Assembly: GCF_016798325.1 (NCBI RefSeq)
Contig: NZ_JAERVO010000001.1
Span: 1,178,001-1,242,000 of the forward strand
Reading direction: 5' to 3'
Source of the DNA: Marinobacter mangrovi
GTDB taxonomy: Bacteria > Pseudomonadota > Gammaproteobacteria > Pseudomonadales > Oleiphilaceae
Length of the DNA: 64,000 nucleotides
The position numbers and the translations under genes were made by a program. Every line of letters begins with the position of its first letter. The first letter of the stretch is position 1. Of this stretch, positions 20,405 to 29,039 are shown piece by piece. The notes under the pieces are model-generated. The model did not search any database and was not told the origin of the DNA. It worked only from the letters and a program-made list of their open reading frames with translations.

Positions 20405-22279
20405 ATGGGTTACCGCGACGAATTCCGGAAATCAATCGATGCACCCGATGACTTCTGGAGAGAGAAAGCGGCGCTGATCGAGTGGCTCAAGCCTCCCGAA
20501 AAGATCCTCACACGCCACGACGAGTACACCTACACCTGGTATGAGGACGGTGAGCTCAACACGTGCGATCTTGCCCTCGACGCGCATGTCCGCAATGGCC
20601 GGGGTGACCAGAAGGCATTGATCTACGACTCCCCGGTCACCGGCCAGCAGCAGTCTTTTACCTACAGTGAGCTGACGCAGCGTGTCGCCCGCTTCGCCGG
20701 CGCCCTGGCCGAGCGAGGGGTGGCCAAGGGAGACCGGGTCATCATCTACATGCCGATGATCCCGGAAGCCGTGATCGCGATGCTCGCCTGCGCGCGCCTC
20801 GGTGCCGTTCACTCCGTTGTCTTTGGGGGATTCGCCGCCCGCGAACTGGCGGTGCGTATCGATGACGCCACACCCAAATTGATTCTCACGGCCTCCTGCG
20901 GCATCGAACTGCAGAAAGTCATTCCCTATAAGCCGCTGGTGGATGCTGCCATCGACCAGGCCGAACACAAGCCGGAGGGCTGCATCGTCTACGCGCGCCC
21001 CCAGGCGGACGCCCGCATGATCGAAGGTCGGGATTTCGATTGGGCTGAACTGGAAGCCAATGCCCAGCCGGCCGCTCCGGTGCCGGTCAAGGCGACCGAT
21101 CCACTCTATGTGTTGTACACCTCCGGCACCACCGGCAAACCCAAGGGCGTGGTGCGGGATAACGGCGGCCATGCCGTGGCCATGCGCTACAGCATGTCGC
21201 TGGTGTATGGCGCGGAACCCGGCGATGTGTTCTGGGCCGCGTCCGACGTGGGCTGGGTCGTCGGGCACAGCTATATTGTCTACGCCCCGCTGATCACGGG
21301 CTGCACCACCATCCTGTATGAGGGCAAGCCGGTCAAAACGCCGGATGCCGGCGCGTTCTGGCGGGTCTGTGCCGATCACGGTGTCAATGTCGTGTTCACC
21401 GCGCCGACCGCCTTCCGGGCGGTGCGCAAGGAAGACCCCGAAGCCGACCACCTGGCGAAATACGATATCTCATCGCTGCGCCGCATTCTGCTGGCCGGGG
21501 AACGGCTCGATCCGCCCACGTATGAATGGCTGCGGGAAAAGACCGGCCTGCCGATCCTGGACCACTGGTGGCAAACCGAGACCGGCTGGGCGATTTGCTG
21601 CAACCCGGTGGGACTGGAGGCCATGCCGCCCAAACCGGGTTCGGCCACGGTGCCCTCACCGGGTTACGACGTGCAGATCCTCGACTTTGCCGGCCAACCC
21701 GTGCGACCGGGCGACCAGGGGCAGGTCGCCATCCGCCTGCCGCTGCCTCCGGGTTGCCTGAGCGGCATCTGGGGGGATTCGTCACGCTTCATCAACACCT
21801 ACCTGGCTCCCCTGCCCGGCTATTACACCACCGGCGACGGCGGCTACATCGACGAGGATGGCTACGTCTTTATCATGGGCCGTACCGATGATGTTATAAA
21901 TGTGGCCGGACACCGGCTGTCGACCGGCGAGATGGAAGAAGTCGTGGCCTCTCACCCGGCGGTTGCCGAATGCTGCGTCATCGGCGTGCACGACGAGCTC
22001 AAGGGGCAACTGCCCATCGGGCTGGTGTTGCTCAAGGATGGCGCCACCATCGAACACGACGAGCTGGAGGATGAACTGGTCGACATGGTGCGCGAACGCA
22101 TCGGCGCCGTGGCCTGCTTCCGTCGCGCCATGATCGTGGATCGACTGCCCAAGACCCGCTCCGGCAAGATTCTGCGCCGGGTGTTGCGCAATATTGCGGA
22201 CGGCGAGGAATACAAGGTCCCGTCGACGATCGACGACCCGACGATCCTCGAAGACATCGAGAGCCGCTTTCGATCCTGA
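20405..22279 (+). CDS. prpE: PrpE-type acyl-CoA synthetase (propionate-CoA ligase family)
   Basis: AMP-forming ligase activating a short-chain acid, probably propionate. It shows the phosphate loop YTSGTTGKPKGVVRDNGGH, WWQTETGWAI, the hinge YFIMGRTDDVINVAGHRL-type segment, and the catalytic lysine motif TRSGKILRRVLR. The Asp-Val-Gly-Trp-Val-Val-Gly-His-Ser segment is typical of PrpE and acetyl-CoA synthetases. The ATG at 20405 follows GAGGTGG; an upstream in-frame ATG adds nine residues. 624 residues. No methylcitrate genes lie nearby, so the substrate (propionate versus acetate or another short acid) is inferred. Confidence 0.85.
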   Translation: MGYRDEFRKSIDAPDDFWREKAALIEWLKPPEKILTRHDEYTYTWYEDGELNTCDLALDAHVRNGRGDQKALIYDSPVTGQQQSFTYSELTQRVARFAGALAERGVAKGDRVIIYMPMIPEAVIAMLACARLGAVHSVVFGGFAARELAVRIDDATPKLILTASCGIELQKVIPYKPLVDAAIDQAEHKPEGCIVYARPQADARMIEGRDFDWAELEANAQPAAPVPVKATDPLYVLYTSGTTGKPKGVVRDNGGHAVAMRYSMSLVYGAEPGDVFWAASDVGWVVGHSYIVYAPLITGCTTILYEGKPVKTPDAGAFWRVCADHGVNVVFTAPTAFRAVRKEDPEADHLAKYDISSLRRILLAGERLDPPTYEWLREKTGLPILDHWWQTETGWAICCNPVGLEAMPPKPGSATVPSPGYDVQILDFAGQPVRPGDQGQVAIRLPLPPGCLSGIWGDSSRFINTYLAPLPGYYTTGDGGYIDEDGYVFIMGRTDDVINVAGHRLSTGEMEEVVASHPAVAECCVIGVHDELKGQLPIGLVLLKDGATIEHDELEDELVDMVRERIGAVACFRRAMIVDRLPKTRSGKILRRVLRNIADGEEYKVPSTIDDPTILEDIESRFRS

Positions 22280-22633
22280 GGCTGTACAGTCCCTGAACAA
22301 CCGGTCGGCGCTGAATGAGGTGCCGACTGGTTATTGCCTGATCATCCAGCGCTCCAAATTGGCGCATTCCAGCGACCGATTCCAGCCTCTCAATGTTCTC
22401 CAACTTCCTGTTTCCAGTGCCAAAGATTTTCTTTGACGGGTCCAGAAGACGGTCTATACTAATTTTTGCTGTGGAAAGACAGCGGTATTCAGTGAATGCG
22501 TTACCACGGTCGGCTTGAGTCGCTTTGCGTTGGTCCCTTCCTCGGTACTCTCTGTAGTTCTCAGCATTCCGGCTTTCTCCCCGGAGAAGCCTCCCGTTAA
22601 GGGCTTACCCTCAGGAATAGACAGGATAGATTC
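22280..22633 (+). other. prpE-cspA spacer with the cold-shock gene leader
   Basis: 354 nt. The proximal half has nothing I can name. A promoter at 22433-22460 would give a leader of roughly 165 nt reaching the cold-shock start, the length typical of temperature-responsive csp mRNAs. The leader has several short GC-rich arms (for example around 22580-22600, CTCCCCGGAGAAG), but no single dominant hairpin was found by eye. Confidence 0.5.
22433..22460 (+). promoter_or_regulatory. Candidate sigma-70 promoter of the cold-shock gene
   Basis: TTGACG (22433-22438) and TATACT (22455-22460) are spaced by 16 nt. The start point would be near 22467, leaving a long untranslated leader before the ATG at 22634. 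Confidence 0.65.
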
Positions 22634-22843
22634 ATGTCAGATACGAAAACGGGCCACGTCAAGTGGTTCAACGAAGCTAAGGGCTTTGGCTTTATCGCTC
22701 AGGAAGGCGGCAGTGACGTATTCGTCCACTACAGCGCTATCAATGCAAACGGCTTCCGCACTCTGGCCGAAGGACAACAGGTTCAGTTCACCGTGACTCA
22801 GGGCCCGAAAGGACCGCAGGCGGAAAACGTGACTCCGCTCTGA
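22634..22843 (+). CDS. CspA-family cold shock protein
   Basis: Single-stranded nucleic acid chaperone of one cold-shock domain. RNP1 KGFGFI and RNP2 VFVHYS are intact, with [11 protein letters not shown] at residues 11-21. 69 residues, full length. It is preceded by AGGA and a long leader and followed by a strong terminator, so it is monocistronic. Which CspA paralogue it is, and whether it is cold-induced, cannot be told from the protein. Confidence 0.96.
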   Translation: MSDTKTGHVKWFNEAKGFGFIAQEGGSDVFVHYSAINANGFRTLAEGQQVQFTVTQGPKGPQAENVTPL

Positions 22844-22888
22844 TCGCTTGAAAGCCGGCAGGCCACCTCCGTGGCATGGCCCGCCAAC

Positions 22889-22919
22889 AAAAAAGCCGAC
22901 ACTCAGTGTCGGCTTTTTT
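22889..22919. terminator. Bidirectional intrinsic terminator between cspA-type gene and leuA
   Basis: The stem GCCGACACT (22895-22903) pairs with AGTGTCGGC (22905-22913), flanked by an A run on the left and a T run on the right. It can therefore end both the + strand cold-shock transcript and the minus-strand leuA transcript. Confidence 0.9.
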
Positions 22920-22938
22920 CGTTCCTGACCTGCAGTCG

Positions 22939-24612
22939 TTACGCCGTAGCGGTGCCCGAGGTTGAGGTCTGGCTCGCCTCCACATGATGGGCCACGGCTG
23001 ACAGCAGCGCCTGAAGGGTTGCCGACGTGGTGTCTTCAGCCAGCGCCGCTGAGCTGTGCGGCTCGCCGTTCACCTGGATGCGGATGCAGGCCATGGCGTT
23101 GGCATTGGTACCTTCACCCAGCGCGAATTCCTCGTAGGCTTCCACCGCGAGACTCACGTCGAACCGTTGTTCAACCGCCGCGGCGACCGCTTCCACAGCG
23201 CCCAGGCCTTCTCCGGAAAGACGCTGTTCACCAAATTCAACGGTGGCGGTGACGCCCTCATCGGTGCGATGCAGGTCGTAGGTCCGCAGACGCCAATCGG
23301 GGCGAACCGCGAGGTATTTTTCCTCGAACAGGCGGTGGATGGTGTCGGAATCCACTTCCCCGCCTTCCGTTTCGGCAGCCTGCTGCACCACCTTACTGAA
23401 CTCGATCTGCAACCAGCGCGGCATGGCGATGTTGTAGTCGCGCTCCAGCACGTAGGCCACGCCGCCCTTGCCGGACTGGCTGTTGATGCGCACCACTTCC
23501 TCGTAGCGACGACCCAGGTCACGCGGGTCGATCGGCAGGTAGGCAATCTCCCACTTGTCGCCTTCCTTGTAGGTGGACAGGCACTTGCGGATCGCGTCCT
23601 GGTGGCTGCCGGAGAAGGCGGTGAACACCAGCTCACCCGCGTACGGATGACGCGGATGCGTCGGAATCTCGGTGCAGGCTTCCACCACATCGGTGATCTC
23701 GGCCATGCCGGACAAATCGAGCGTCGGGTCGATGCCCTGCGAGTACAGGTTCATGGCCATGGTGACCAAGTCCATGTTGCCCGTGCGCTCGCCGTTGCCC
23801 ATCAGCGTGCCCTCGACGCGATCGGCGCCGGCCATGACGGCCAGTTCCGCCGCCGCAACCGCACAACCCCGGTCGTTATGGGTGTGGACGCTGATCTGGA
23901 AATGCTCGCGGTATTTCACCTTGTCGCAGATCCACTCGATCTGGTCGGCGAACACGTTCGGCGTCGCCATTTCCACGGTGGCCGGCAGGTTGATGATGAC
24001 CGGCTGGCCCTGATCGGGACGCCAGACCTCGTTGACCGCATCGATCACTTCGGCGGCAAAATCCAGCTCCGTGCCGGTGAAGCTTTCCGGCGAATACTGG
24101 AACGTCCAGTTGGTGCCCGGCTGCTTCTCCGCGTACGACTTCACGATACGTGCGCCGTTGACGGCAATTTCCTTGATGCCCTCGCGATCCATCCGGAACA
24201 CCTTCTCCCGCTGCACGGTCGAGGTGGAGTTGTAAACGTGGACGATCGCGTTCCTGGCGCCTTCAAGCGCCTCATAGGTCCGGGCGATCAGCTCCGGGCG
24301 GGCCTGGGTGAGAACCTGGATACGCACGTCGTCCGGCACCCGGTCCTCTTCAATCAGTTTGCGGCAGAAATCGAAATCCGGCTGGCTCGCGGCCGGAAAG
24401 CCGATCTCGATTTCCTTGAATCCAAGCTTGACCAGCAAGTCGAACAGGCGCTGCTTCTGTGCAACGGTCATCGGTTTCACTAGCGCCTGGTTACCGTCCC
24501 GCAGGTCAACGGCACACCAGGTGGGCGCGTGTTGGATAACCTGGTCGGGCCAGCGGCGATCGGTCTTTTGGACCGGCTGGAAGGCAACGTATTTGCGATG
24601 ATCGAATCCCAT
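22939..24612 (-). CDS. leuA: 2-isopropylmalate synthase
   Basis: First committed step of leucine synthesis, condensing acetyl-CoA with 2-ketoisovalerate. It has an HMGL-like TIM barrel with WCAVDLRDGNQALVKPM, HTHNDRGCAVAAAE (metal ligands), GNGERTGNMDLV, and a C-terminal LeuA allosteric domain (about residues 425-545) expected to bind leucine. At 557 residues it belongs to the long class-2 type, not the E. coli type of about 523. The ATG follows AAGGA by 6 nt. A candidate leader peptide ends 18 nt upstream. Confidence 0.96.
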   Translation of the reverse strand: MGFDHRKYVAFQPVQKTDRRWPDQVIQHAPTWCAVDLRDGNQALVKPMTVAQKQRLFDLLVKLGFKEIEIGFPAASQPDFDFCRKLIEEDRVPDDVRIQVLTQARPELIARTYEALEGARNAIVHVYNSTSTVQREKVFRMDREGIKEIAVNGARIVKSYAEKQPGTNWTFQYSPESFTGTELDFAAEVIDAVNEVWRPDQGQPVIINLPATVEMATPNVFADQIEWICDKVKYREHFQISVHTHNDRGCAVAAAELAVMAGADRVEGTLMGNGERTGNMDLVTMAMNLYSQGIDPTLDLSGMAEITDVVEACTEIPTHPRHPYAGELVFTAFSGSHQDAIRKCLSTYKEGDKWEIAYLPIDPRDLGRRYEEVVRINSQSGKGGVAYVLERDYNIAMPRWLQIEFSKVVQQAAETEGGEVDSDTIHRLFEEKYLAVRPDWRLRTYDLHRTDEGVTATVEFGEQRLSGEGLGAVEAVAAAVEQRFDVSLAVEAYEEFALGEGTNANAMACIRIQVNGEPHSSAALAEDTTSATLQALLSAVAHHVEASQTSTSGTATA

Positions 24613-24630
24613 GACGATTCCTTGCTGAGT

Positions 24631-24681
24631 TCAAGTAATAACGAGAATGATGTGGCCCGCCTGCATCAGGCTGACGGGCAT
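24631..24681 (-). CDS. Candidate branched-chain leader peptide upstream of leuA
   Basis: A 16-codon frame, MPVSLMQAGHIILVIT, ends 18 nt before the leuA ATG. It contains five consecutive branched-chain codons (Ile Ile Leu Val Ile) just before the end. AGGAAAGG precedes the ATG at short spacing. A GC-rich hairpin with arms GCCCG/CGGGC and CCTG/CAGG (24656-24680) overlaps the first half. There is no room for a terminator between it and leuA, so any effect would be on leuA translation. Nothing confirms that it is translated. Confidence 0.35.
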   Translation of the reverse strand: MPVSLMQAGHIILVIT

Positions 24682-24892
24682 CCTTTCCTGTGTCCGTTGG
24701 CTTTTGGCCGGGACGGGCATCGGATTGATGCCGGCTGCCTGCTTCCGGGTGACGGCCGGTAAGCGGTCGGGAACGCAGACAACGTGAACAGGATAAGAAA
24801 AATAAAGCGCAATGTGCTTGCTAATTTTCGCTCATCTCAGCCATGATTGAAAGATTCCGCCAATATTTTGATAATTAATAGCGAAACCTGCC

Positions 24893-25381
24893 GTGAATAA
24901 CGAAAAACTCGTAAAGCTCGATCGTATTGACCGAAAAATCCTTGAGGAATTGCAACGCCATGGTGAGCTGAGCAACCAGGAGCTGTCCGAACGGGTGGGG
25001 TTGTCGCCCTCGCCTTGCTCCCGGCGGGTAAAGGCCCTGGAGGATGCCGGCATCATTGTCCGCCGGGTGACGATCCTGGATCACAAGAAGCTGGGCCTGG
25101 CACTGACAGCCATCATCCTGATCGGCATGGACCGGCACACCCCGGAGCGGTTCGAGGCGTTCGAGCGGCAGGTAGGAGAATACCCGGAAGTCCAGGAGTG
25201 CTACCTGATCACCGGGCAGGACGCCGACTACATGATCAAGGTCGTGGTGCCGGATATGGACCACTACCATGAGTTCCTGCTGAACAAGATTACGCGGATC
25301 CAGGGGGTCAGCGGCGTGCACTCCAGCTTCGTGCTGCGCCGGGTGATCGACAGCACCGCCCTGCCCCTGGGTTACCTGTAG
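24893..25381 (+). CDS. Lrp/AsnC-family transcriptional regulator
   Basis: Feast/famine regulator with an N-terminal winged helix-turn-helix (LDRIDRKILEELQRHGELSNQELSERVGLSPSPCSRRVKALEDAGII) and a C-terminal RAM ligand-binding domain (VQECYLITGQDADYMIKVVVPDMDHYHEF). 162 residues, close to the Lrp size. The GTG at 24893 was chosen; there is no strong Shine-Dalgarno site. It is divergent from leuA across 280 nt, so leuA and itself are natural targets. Ligand unknown, probably an amino acid. Confidence 0.93.
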   Translation: MNNEKLVKLDRIDRKILEELQRHGELSNQELSERVGLSPSPCSRRVKALEDAGIIVRRVTILDHKKLGLALTAIILIGMDRHTPERFEAFERQVGEYPEVQECYLITGQDADYMIKVVVPDMDHYHEFLLNKITRIQGVSGVHSSFVLRRVIDSTALPLGYL

Positions 25382-25385
25382 CCGA

Positions 25386-25952
25386 CTATTCCGGCCGCGG
25401 GAGCGGCGGCTGGCCGGACTGGTTGACCCAGATCAGATCCTTCACGGGATAGCCGGCCTCCCGGGCCTGCTCCACCAGACGGTCACGCACCCGGCCATCC
25501 AGTTCGGGGCTGCGGGAAAGAATCCAGAGGTAATCCTTGTCCGGCCCGGTCACCAGGGAATACTGGTAGTCGTCCTTATCCAGCGCCATCACCACATAGC
25601 TCGCGTAGAACGGGCCGAAAAACGATACCTTGAGGTGGCCGATATCAGGCGTCTCCACAAATTTTGCCACGCCCTCAGCCTTTTCCCACTCGCCACTTTC
25701 CGCATTGAAGCCCTCGTTGAGCACGGCAATCGAGCCGTCGTCGTTCCGGGTGTAGGTCGCCTGGACATAGCTCAAGCCCTCCTCAAACGGATGGGGCAGT
25801 CGGGCGATTTCATACCAGGTGCCCAGGTATCGGTCGGGCTCAAAGCCCGAAACCGGCGTCACCTTTTCCGGAACCCCGGTACAGCCGGCCAGTATCAGCA
25901 GGTTAAAAAGGCCCAACAGGGAGGGTCGAATCAAACGGGGCATCCACACCAT
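25386..25952 (-). CDS. blc: Outer-membrane lipoprotein, Blc-type lipocalin
   Basis: Bacterial lipocalin anchored to the outer membrane by a lipobox (LAGC, Cys24), thought to bind lysophospholipids or fatty acids. The signature GTWYEIARLPHPFEEGL, then YVQATYT, GYYWLGE-type strands and SRSPELD follow Blc. The ATG at 25952, 6 nt after AAGGA, was preferred over the GTG just before it. 188 residues. It follows a TetR gene by 9 nt and ends 4 nt after the convergent Lrp-family gene. Confidence 0.93.
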   Translation of the reverse strand: MVWMPRLIRPSLLGLFNLLILAGCTGVPEKVTPVSGFEPDRYLGTWYEIARLPHPFEEGLSYVQATYTRNDDGSIAVLNEGFNAESGEWEKAEGVAKFVETPDIGHLKVSFFGPFYASYVVMALDKDDYQYSLVTGPDKDYLWILSRSPELDGRVRDRLVEQAREAGYPVKDLIWVNQSGQPPLPRPE

Positions 25953-25961
25953 CACACGTCC

Positions 25962-26585
25962 TTATCCACGGTCAGTCATCATTAGCTCATCCAGATACGC
26001 CCGCACCATGCGCTTCAGTTCACCCAGCAGCTTTTCGGCGTCCGGCTCGGGCACCGTCACCGCCAGCCGGAGTAGACTGCCACAAGCCCTCGGCAGCATC
26101 ACGCTGGCCGCCCAGCGTCGTGAGTCCGGCAGTTGCGGGCAGTTGGCGGCCAGGTAGGCCTCGAGATCGGAGGCATTGGCGTGCAACTCCTGCAGATCGA
26201 GTTCCTGCAATTCCGGCATGGCCTCAACGCCGGACCAGATCGCCTTGTAGGCCGGTTCGTCGCGATAAAACAGGTAGTAGACATCCAGCAGGGTCTCGAC
26301 CACGGTCTCCGGCCCGCAACTGGCCAGACGTTCGCGGAGCAACCGCTCCAGTCGCTCCACATGCCGCTCGGCGATGGCTTTCACGATCGCGGATTTGTTC
26401 GGGAAATACCGGTAGAGAGACGCCAGCGACATACCGGCACTGCGGGCAATCGCCGACATGCTGGTGCCGTCGACGCCACTATCGTGGATGGTCAGGGTGG
26501 CGTGTTTGAGAATGGTTTCCACGCGTTCCCGGCTGCGGGCCTGCAAAGGTCGGCGACGCGGGGACACGCTGTTTGTATCGATCAT
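25962..26585 (-). CDS. TetR-family transcriptional regulator
   Basis: N-terminal helix-turn-helix (RERVETILKHATLTIHDSGVDGTSMSAIARSAGMSLASLYRYFPNKSAIVKAI) and a C-terminal ligand domain of unknown specificity. 207 residues. It lies between a hot-dog thioesterase (61 nt upstream) and a lipocalin (9 nt downstream) on the same strand, so the ligand may be a fatty acid or acyl-CoA; this is inferred from context only. Confidence 0.92.
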   Translation of the reverse strand: MIDTNSVSPRRRPLQARSRERVETILKHATLTIHDSGVDGTSMSAIARSAGMSLASLYRYFPNKSAIVKAIAERHVERLERLLRERLASCGPETVVETLLDVYYLFYRDEPAYKAIWSGVEAMPELQELDLQELHANASDLEAYLAANCPQLPDSRRWAASVMLPRACGSLLRLAVTVPEPDAEKLLGELKRMVRAYLDELMMTDRG

Positions 26586-26646
26586 GTTTTCCGGCTTACC
26601 TCGTGGTCCGCCGGTAGCTACGCGCCGGCCAGGGCCGCAATGGGCC

Positions 26647-27057
26647 TCAGGCCGGCAGCGCGTAACTGCCGGTCACATGGGCAACCAGTCGTTCTTCCTC
26701 GCCGGACAGCAGGCGGACTTCGCAGAACGCCAGGCGGCGCCCCATCCGCAGGACAACAGCCTCAGCCACCAGGTCGGCGGGGGCGGGCTTCTGCAGGAAA
26801 TTGATGTTCAGGTTACTCGTTACCGCCATTTCCACCTTGCCCAAAGAGGCCAGGATGGCGGCGTACATGGTGGCATCGGCCAGCGCCATCTGCACAGGAC
26901 CGGATAACGTCCCGCCCGGCCGCACGAAATTCTCGGCAAAGGGAACGCGGGTCCGCGCAAATCCGTTGCGCACTTCATCGACGCGGAAGCCGATATCCCC
27001 CGCCATCGGGACGCCTTCGCGGATCAACACCTCCACTTCGCTGGCACTGAGGGTCAT
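26647..27057 (-). CDS. PaaI-like hot-dog thioesterase, atypical active site
   Basis: Hot-dog protein of about 136 residues (FRVDEVRNGFARTRVPF, NFVRPGGTLSGPVQMALADATMYAA). The usual HGG nucleophile-supporting motif reads PGG here, so the family histidine is missing, while the Asp of ALAD is kept. It may act on a different acyl group or be a weak enzyme. It is the first gene of a minus-strand group with a TetR regulator and a lipocalin. Confidence 0.8.
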   Translation of the reverse strand: MTLSASEVEVLIREGVPMAGDIGFRVDEVRNGFARTRVPFAENFVRPGGTLSGPVQMALADATMYAAILASLGKVEMAVTSNLNINFLQKPAPADLVAEAVVLRMGRRLAFCEVRLLSGEEERLVAHVTGSYALPA

Positions 27058-27255
27058 AGACTGCTCCTGTCCTTTTATTGGAATACGGCCGGGCCGCCCG
27101 CACTACCTGTACGTGACCACAATGGCTCCGTACAATAGCGGGCTGATTGAATCAAAGGAATACTTTACCGGGCCGGCGGTTCATTGTCCGCACGAACGAT
27201 GCGCGAGCCGACTGACCCGCCCCCATCAACCACAACAGAAGCACGGACTCCCGAG

Positions 27256-28986
27256 ATGCGCGCAAGCCGTTATCTGATTGCCACACTGAAAGAAACCCCC
27301 GCTGACGCGGAAGTCATCAGTCACCAGCTCATGCTTCGTGCCGGCATGATCCGCAAACTGGCGGCCGGGCTCTACACCTGGCTGCCCATGGGCCTGCGGG
27401 TCCTGCGTAAGGTGGAGCGGATCGTTCGCGAGGAAATGGACAGAAGCGGCGCCCAGGAAGTCCTGATGCCAGCCGTCCAACCGGCGGAGCTCTGGCAGGA
27501 ATCGGGTCGTTGGCAGCAGTACGGTGGCGAATTGCTGCGCCTGAACGACCGTCACGGCCGTGACTTCTGCTTTGGCCCGACCCACGAAGAAGTCATCACC
27601 GACATGGTCCGTAACGAGCTCAAGAGCTACAAGGACCTGCCGGCCAACTTCTATCAGATCCAGACCAAATTCCGCGACGAACGCCGCCCGCGTTTCGGCG
27701 TGATGCGCGCCCGTGAGTTCATCATGAAGGACGCCTATTCCTTCGACCTGAACCAGGCCGGTCTGGACGAGACCTACCAGGTGATGCACCGGACCTACTG
27801 CAACATCTTTGACCGCCTGGGCCTGGACTACCGCGCGGTCGAAGCGGACTCCGGCGCGATCGGCGGCAGCTCCTCACACGAATTCCACGTGCTGGCTGCG
27901 TCCGGTGAAGACGACATCGCCTTCAGCACCGGCGGCCAGTACGCCGCCAACATTGAAAAAGCCGAAGCCGTCGCCCCGACTGGCGAGCGTCCCGCTCCCG
28001 GCGAAACCATGGCCGAGGTGGATACCCCCGATCAGCACACGATTGCCGACCTCGCCAACTTCCTCAGCATCGATGCCAACCGCACGATCAAGACCCTGAT
28101 CGTAAAAGGCACAGAGGATGAGGACGGCAACCCGAACCTGGTGGCCCTGATCCTGCGCGGCGATCACGAGCTTAATGAAATCAAGGCGGAGAATCTGCCG
28201 GATGTGGCCGAGCCGCTGACCTTTGCCTCAGAGGACGAGATCAAAGCCACCGTGGGCTGTGGCATCGGTTCCATCGGGCCGGTCAACCTGACCCTCCCGC
28301 TGATCGTGGACCGCAGCGCCGCCCACCTGGCGGACTTTGTCTGCGGTGCCAACAAGGACGACGTCCACCTGACCGGCGTGAACTGGGAGCGAGACGTCCC
28401 GCTGGGCCGCGTCGAGGACATCCGCAACATCGTCGAGGGCGACCCGAGCCCGACCGGCGACGGCCACCTGGAAATCAAGCGCGGCATCGAAGTGGGCCAC
28501 ATCTTCAAGCTGGGCAACAAGTACAGCCAGGCCATGAACGCTACGGTGCTGGACGAGAACGGCAAGTCCGCCATCCTGGAAATGGGGTGCTACGGCATTG
28601 GCGTATCGCGGATCGTCGCAGCAGCGATTGAGCAGAATCACGACGACAAGGGCATCATCTGGCCGATGGCCATCGCGCCGTTTGAAGTGGCCGTCGTCAC
28701 GCTGAACGCGCACAAGTCACCGGCAGTCTTGGAAGCGGCAGAAAAGCTGTACGACCAGCTGCGCCAGGCCGGCCTGGACGTGCTGCTGGACGACCGCAAC
28801 GAGCGCCCGGGCGTGAAATTCGCGGATATGGAACTGGTGGGCATTCCCCACCGGGTGGTGATTTCCGATCGTGGCCTGCAAGCCGGCACCCTGGAATACA
28901 AGGGCCGCAGCGATGCGGATCGCCAGGACATCCCGGCTGCGGACGCCCTGCCTTTCGTACTGAAAGCCACAGGCCGCCAGGCCTGA
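27256..28986 (+). CDS. proS: Prolyl-tRNA synthetase, bacterial type
   Basis: Class II synthetase with the bacterial INS editing domain. It starts [44 protein letters not shown], very near E. coli ProS. It has the class II motifs ([27 protein letters not shown]), the INS domain (about residues 225-400, [25 protein letters not shown]), [13 protein letters not shown] and the anticodon domain. 576 residues. The start was chosen by homology; the open frame extends 24 codons upstream. Confidence 0.97.
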   Translation: MRASRYLIATLKETPADAEVISHQLMLRAGMIRKLAAGLYTWLPMGLRVLRKVERIVREEMDRSGAQEVLMPAVQPAELWQESGRWQQYGGELLRLNDRHGRDFCFGPTHEEVITDMVRNELKSYKDLPANFYQIQTKFRDERRPRFGVMRAREFIMKDAYSFDLNQAGLDETYQVMHRTYCNIFDRLGLDYRAVEADSGAIGGSSSHEFHVLAASGEDDIAFSTGGQYAANIEKAEAVAPTGERPAPGETMAEVDTPDQHTIADLANFLSIDANRTIKTLIVKGTEDEDGNPNLVALILRGDHELNEIKAENLPDVAEPLTFASEDEIKATVGCGIGSIGPVNLTLPLIVDRSAAHLADFVCGANKDDVHLTGVNWERDVPLGRVEDIRNIVEGDPSPTGDGHLEIKRGIEVGHIFKLGNKYSQAMNATVLDENGKSAILEMGCYGIGVSRIVAAAIEQNHDDKGIIWPMAIAPFEVAVVTLNAHKSPAVLEAAEKLYDQLRQAGLDVLLDDRNERPGVKFADMELVGIPHRVVISDRGLQAGTLEYKGRSDADRQDIPAADALPFVLKATGRQA

Positions 28987-29039
28987 TTCGGTTGGCTGCG
29001 GTGGCGCATTGCCATCGCAGCCAGTCTTTCAATGGAACC

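Noticed and set aside
23056-24483. 475-codon + strand frame
   Set aside because: Antisense to leuA; no domain and no ribosome site.
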